Shown one piece after another: positions 63,157 to 64,000 of a stretch of DNA of 64,000 nucleotides (positions are counted from its first letter, which is position 1; each line of letters starts with the position of its first letter). The notes below the pieces were generated by a model. That model had not been told where the DNA came from, did no database searches, and saw only the letters and a list, made by a program, of their open reading frames with translations. The translations under genes and the position numbers were made by a program. This DNA comes from Ectobius pallidus (Eukaryota > Arthropoda > Insecta > Blattodea > Ectobiidae), in NCBI GenBank assembly GCA_964059195.1, contig CAXKWD010000007.1:25865023-25929022 (forward strand), in the 5' to 3' direction.

Positions 63157-64000
63157 GTGAGGACCCTCTCCCCTGTCACAAAAATATTGTTATTGGTATC
63201 TACTTTCCACTCCCTAGGGATTGCAAGACCTTGTAGTTGGTGGGAGTGCTTTGTGAGTCCCAATGATCCTGAGGGCTATGCTGGCTGTAGCTTAGCTACT
63301 GGTAGGGTCTCCCTTGCCGGACAGGCCAAGGGGGAGGGTCCAGATGAAGAAGCAATCCAGAAGAAGATATCCGAAGATATTGAAGGCAGAAGAGGAAATG
63401 GTTTCCCAACGGCATAGAAGGTGGAGGAGATATTCTCAATATAAACTGCTGCCTTATGGTGAAGAGGGATCTTCAAAGGCTAAGAGAGTAAACCGACAGA
63501 AAACAGCCCCACCACCAAGCTCGGGTGCTGTGGGCTATTTACCTGCACAGCCTTAAAGTAAACTCTTAAAGAAACATCAACAAAGAAAAACCAGACTGAT
63601 TCAAAGATGACGACTTTTGGCTTGAAAGGGAAAACAAAAATTGGGTTATAGAATGTGAGAACTTTACGGGGAAGTGGAAGATTACGACAGGTGGTAGCAT
63701 ATATGAAGAGTTATGGCCTGAACATCCTAGGACTGAGTGAGGTGAGATAAGCGAGTTTGAGGAATTGGCCACTTATGATGGAGCTACATTTATATTCTGT
63801 GGAAGACCTGACAGACCAAGCTGTGATTAAGGTGTGGGTACATTGATGGATAAGGAGGCAAAGAGGAGCCTTATGGAGTGGTATCCAGATGTCTGGGTGG
63901 ATGATAGTGTACTATGCACCCATTGAATTAGCAAAAGAAGAAGACAAACAGGAGTTCTATTTGCATCTTAACAGTGTAATTAAGAAACAAAAGGATAACA
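63157..64000 (+). pseudogene. RTE-type non-LTR retrotransposon, 5' region and endonuclease start
   Basis: The part 63157-63560 has a pre-endonuclease reading (NDPEGYAGCSLATGRVSLAG) broken by frameshifts. From 63652 the + strand reads NVRTLRGSGRLRQVVAYMK and then GLNILGLSEVR, the N-terminal block of the apurinic-type endonuclease of RTE elements, followed by a stop where Trp is usual. Further pieces (TYDGATFIFCGR, then GVGTLMDKEAKRSLMEWYP) continue the endonuclease in shifting frames to the window edge. It is a degenerate copy; the reverse transcriptase would lie beyond 64000. Confidence 0.7.

Overview
The window is animal nuclear DNA, most likely from a large-genome hemimetabolous insect. The evidence is one recognisable host gene with very long introns, AT-rich non-coding DNA, and a dense load of insect-type transposons: Penelope-like, RTE, Jockey, Ty3/gypsy, Ty1/copia, hAT, mariner, Harbinger and Kolobok-type elements plus tRNA-derived SINEs. 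The species cannot be fixed from the sequence alone. There are no bacterial-style operons, CRISPR arrays or rRNA genes.

The host gene runs on the + strand from about 11.9 kb to 50.16 kb. It encodes a 228-residue CRAL-TRIO/Sec14-type lipid-binding protein in four coding exons (12222-12383, 17105-17320, 42836-43047, 50064-50160), probably preceded by a 5' UTR exon ending at 12021. All junctions are GT/AG and the joined frame is open. Intron 2 is 25.5 kb and is built of nested transposons.

Layout. 0-12 kb: degraded retroelement pieces, a SINE, a Penelope-like GIY-YIG fragment, three copies of one promoter-like repeat (one split by a hAT element with an 8-bp target duplication). 12-17 kb (intron 1): Ty1/copia remnant and a second hAT element. 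17-43 kb (intron 2): a Penelope-like fragment; a class II element split by an intact 9.6 kb Ty3/gypsy element with 1,612-bp LTRs that look identical; a larger hAT-like frame (30.0-41.7 kb) that seems to enclose a SINE, a Kolobok-type element with THAP and P2X7-tail genes, an IS630-like transposase pseudogene, an element with ~720-bp inverted ends, a Harbinger element, a Jockey fragment and a Penelope-like hairpin insertion. 43-50 kb (intron 3): two deleted mariners, a second hairpin insertion, Jockey RT. 50-64 kb: mostly unassigned AT-rich DNA with foldbacks, a SINE, a third hairpin insertion and an RTE 5' region at the right edge.

The most interesting signals are: (1) three hairpin insertions with the same plan (30-50 bp tail, inverted arms, 12-17 bp target duplications), each carrying a hammerhead-ribozyme-like core (CTGANGA...GAAA followed by a palindromic stem III), linked to Penelope-like elements; (2) gag and pol of the gypsy element separated by a single in-frame TGA followed, after 8 nt, by a perfect 7-bp stem-loop with a palindromic loop, which is the layout of a stop-codon readthrough signal; (3) a possible leader intron in the same element that would remove the region after the LTR; (4) a TTAA-flanked element with convergent truncated THAP and P2X7-tail genes; (5) short motifs repeated at roughly 190-bp intervals at 4 kb and 58 kb. 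All domain and family calls come from reading motifs by eye; no database was searched.
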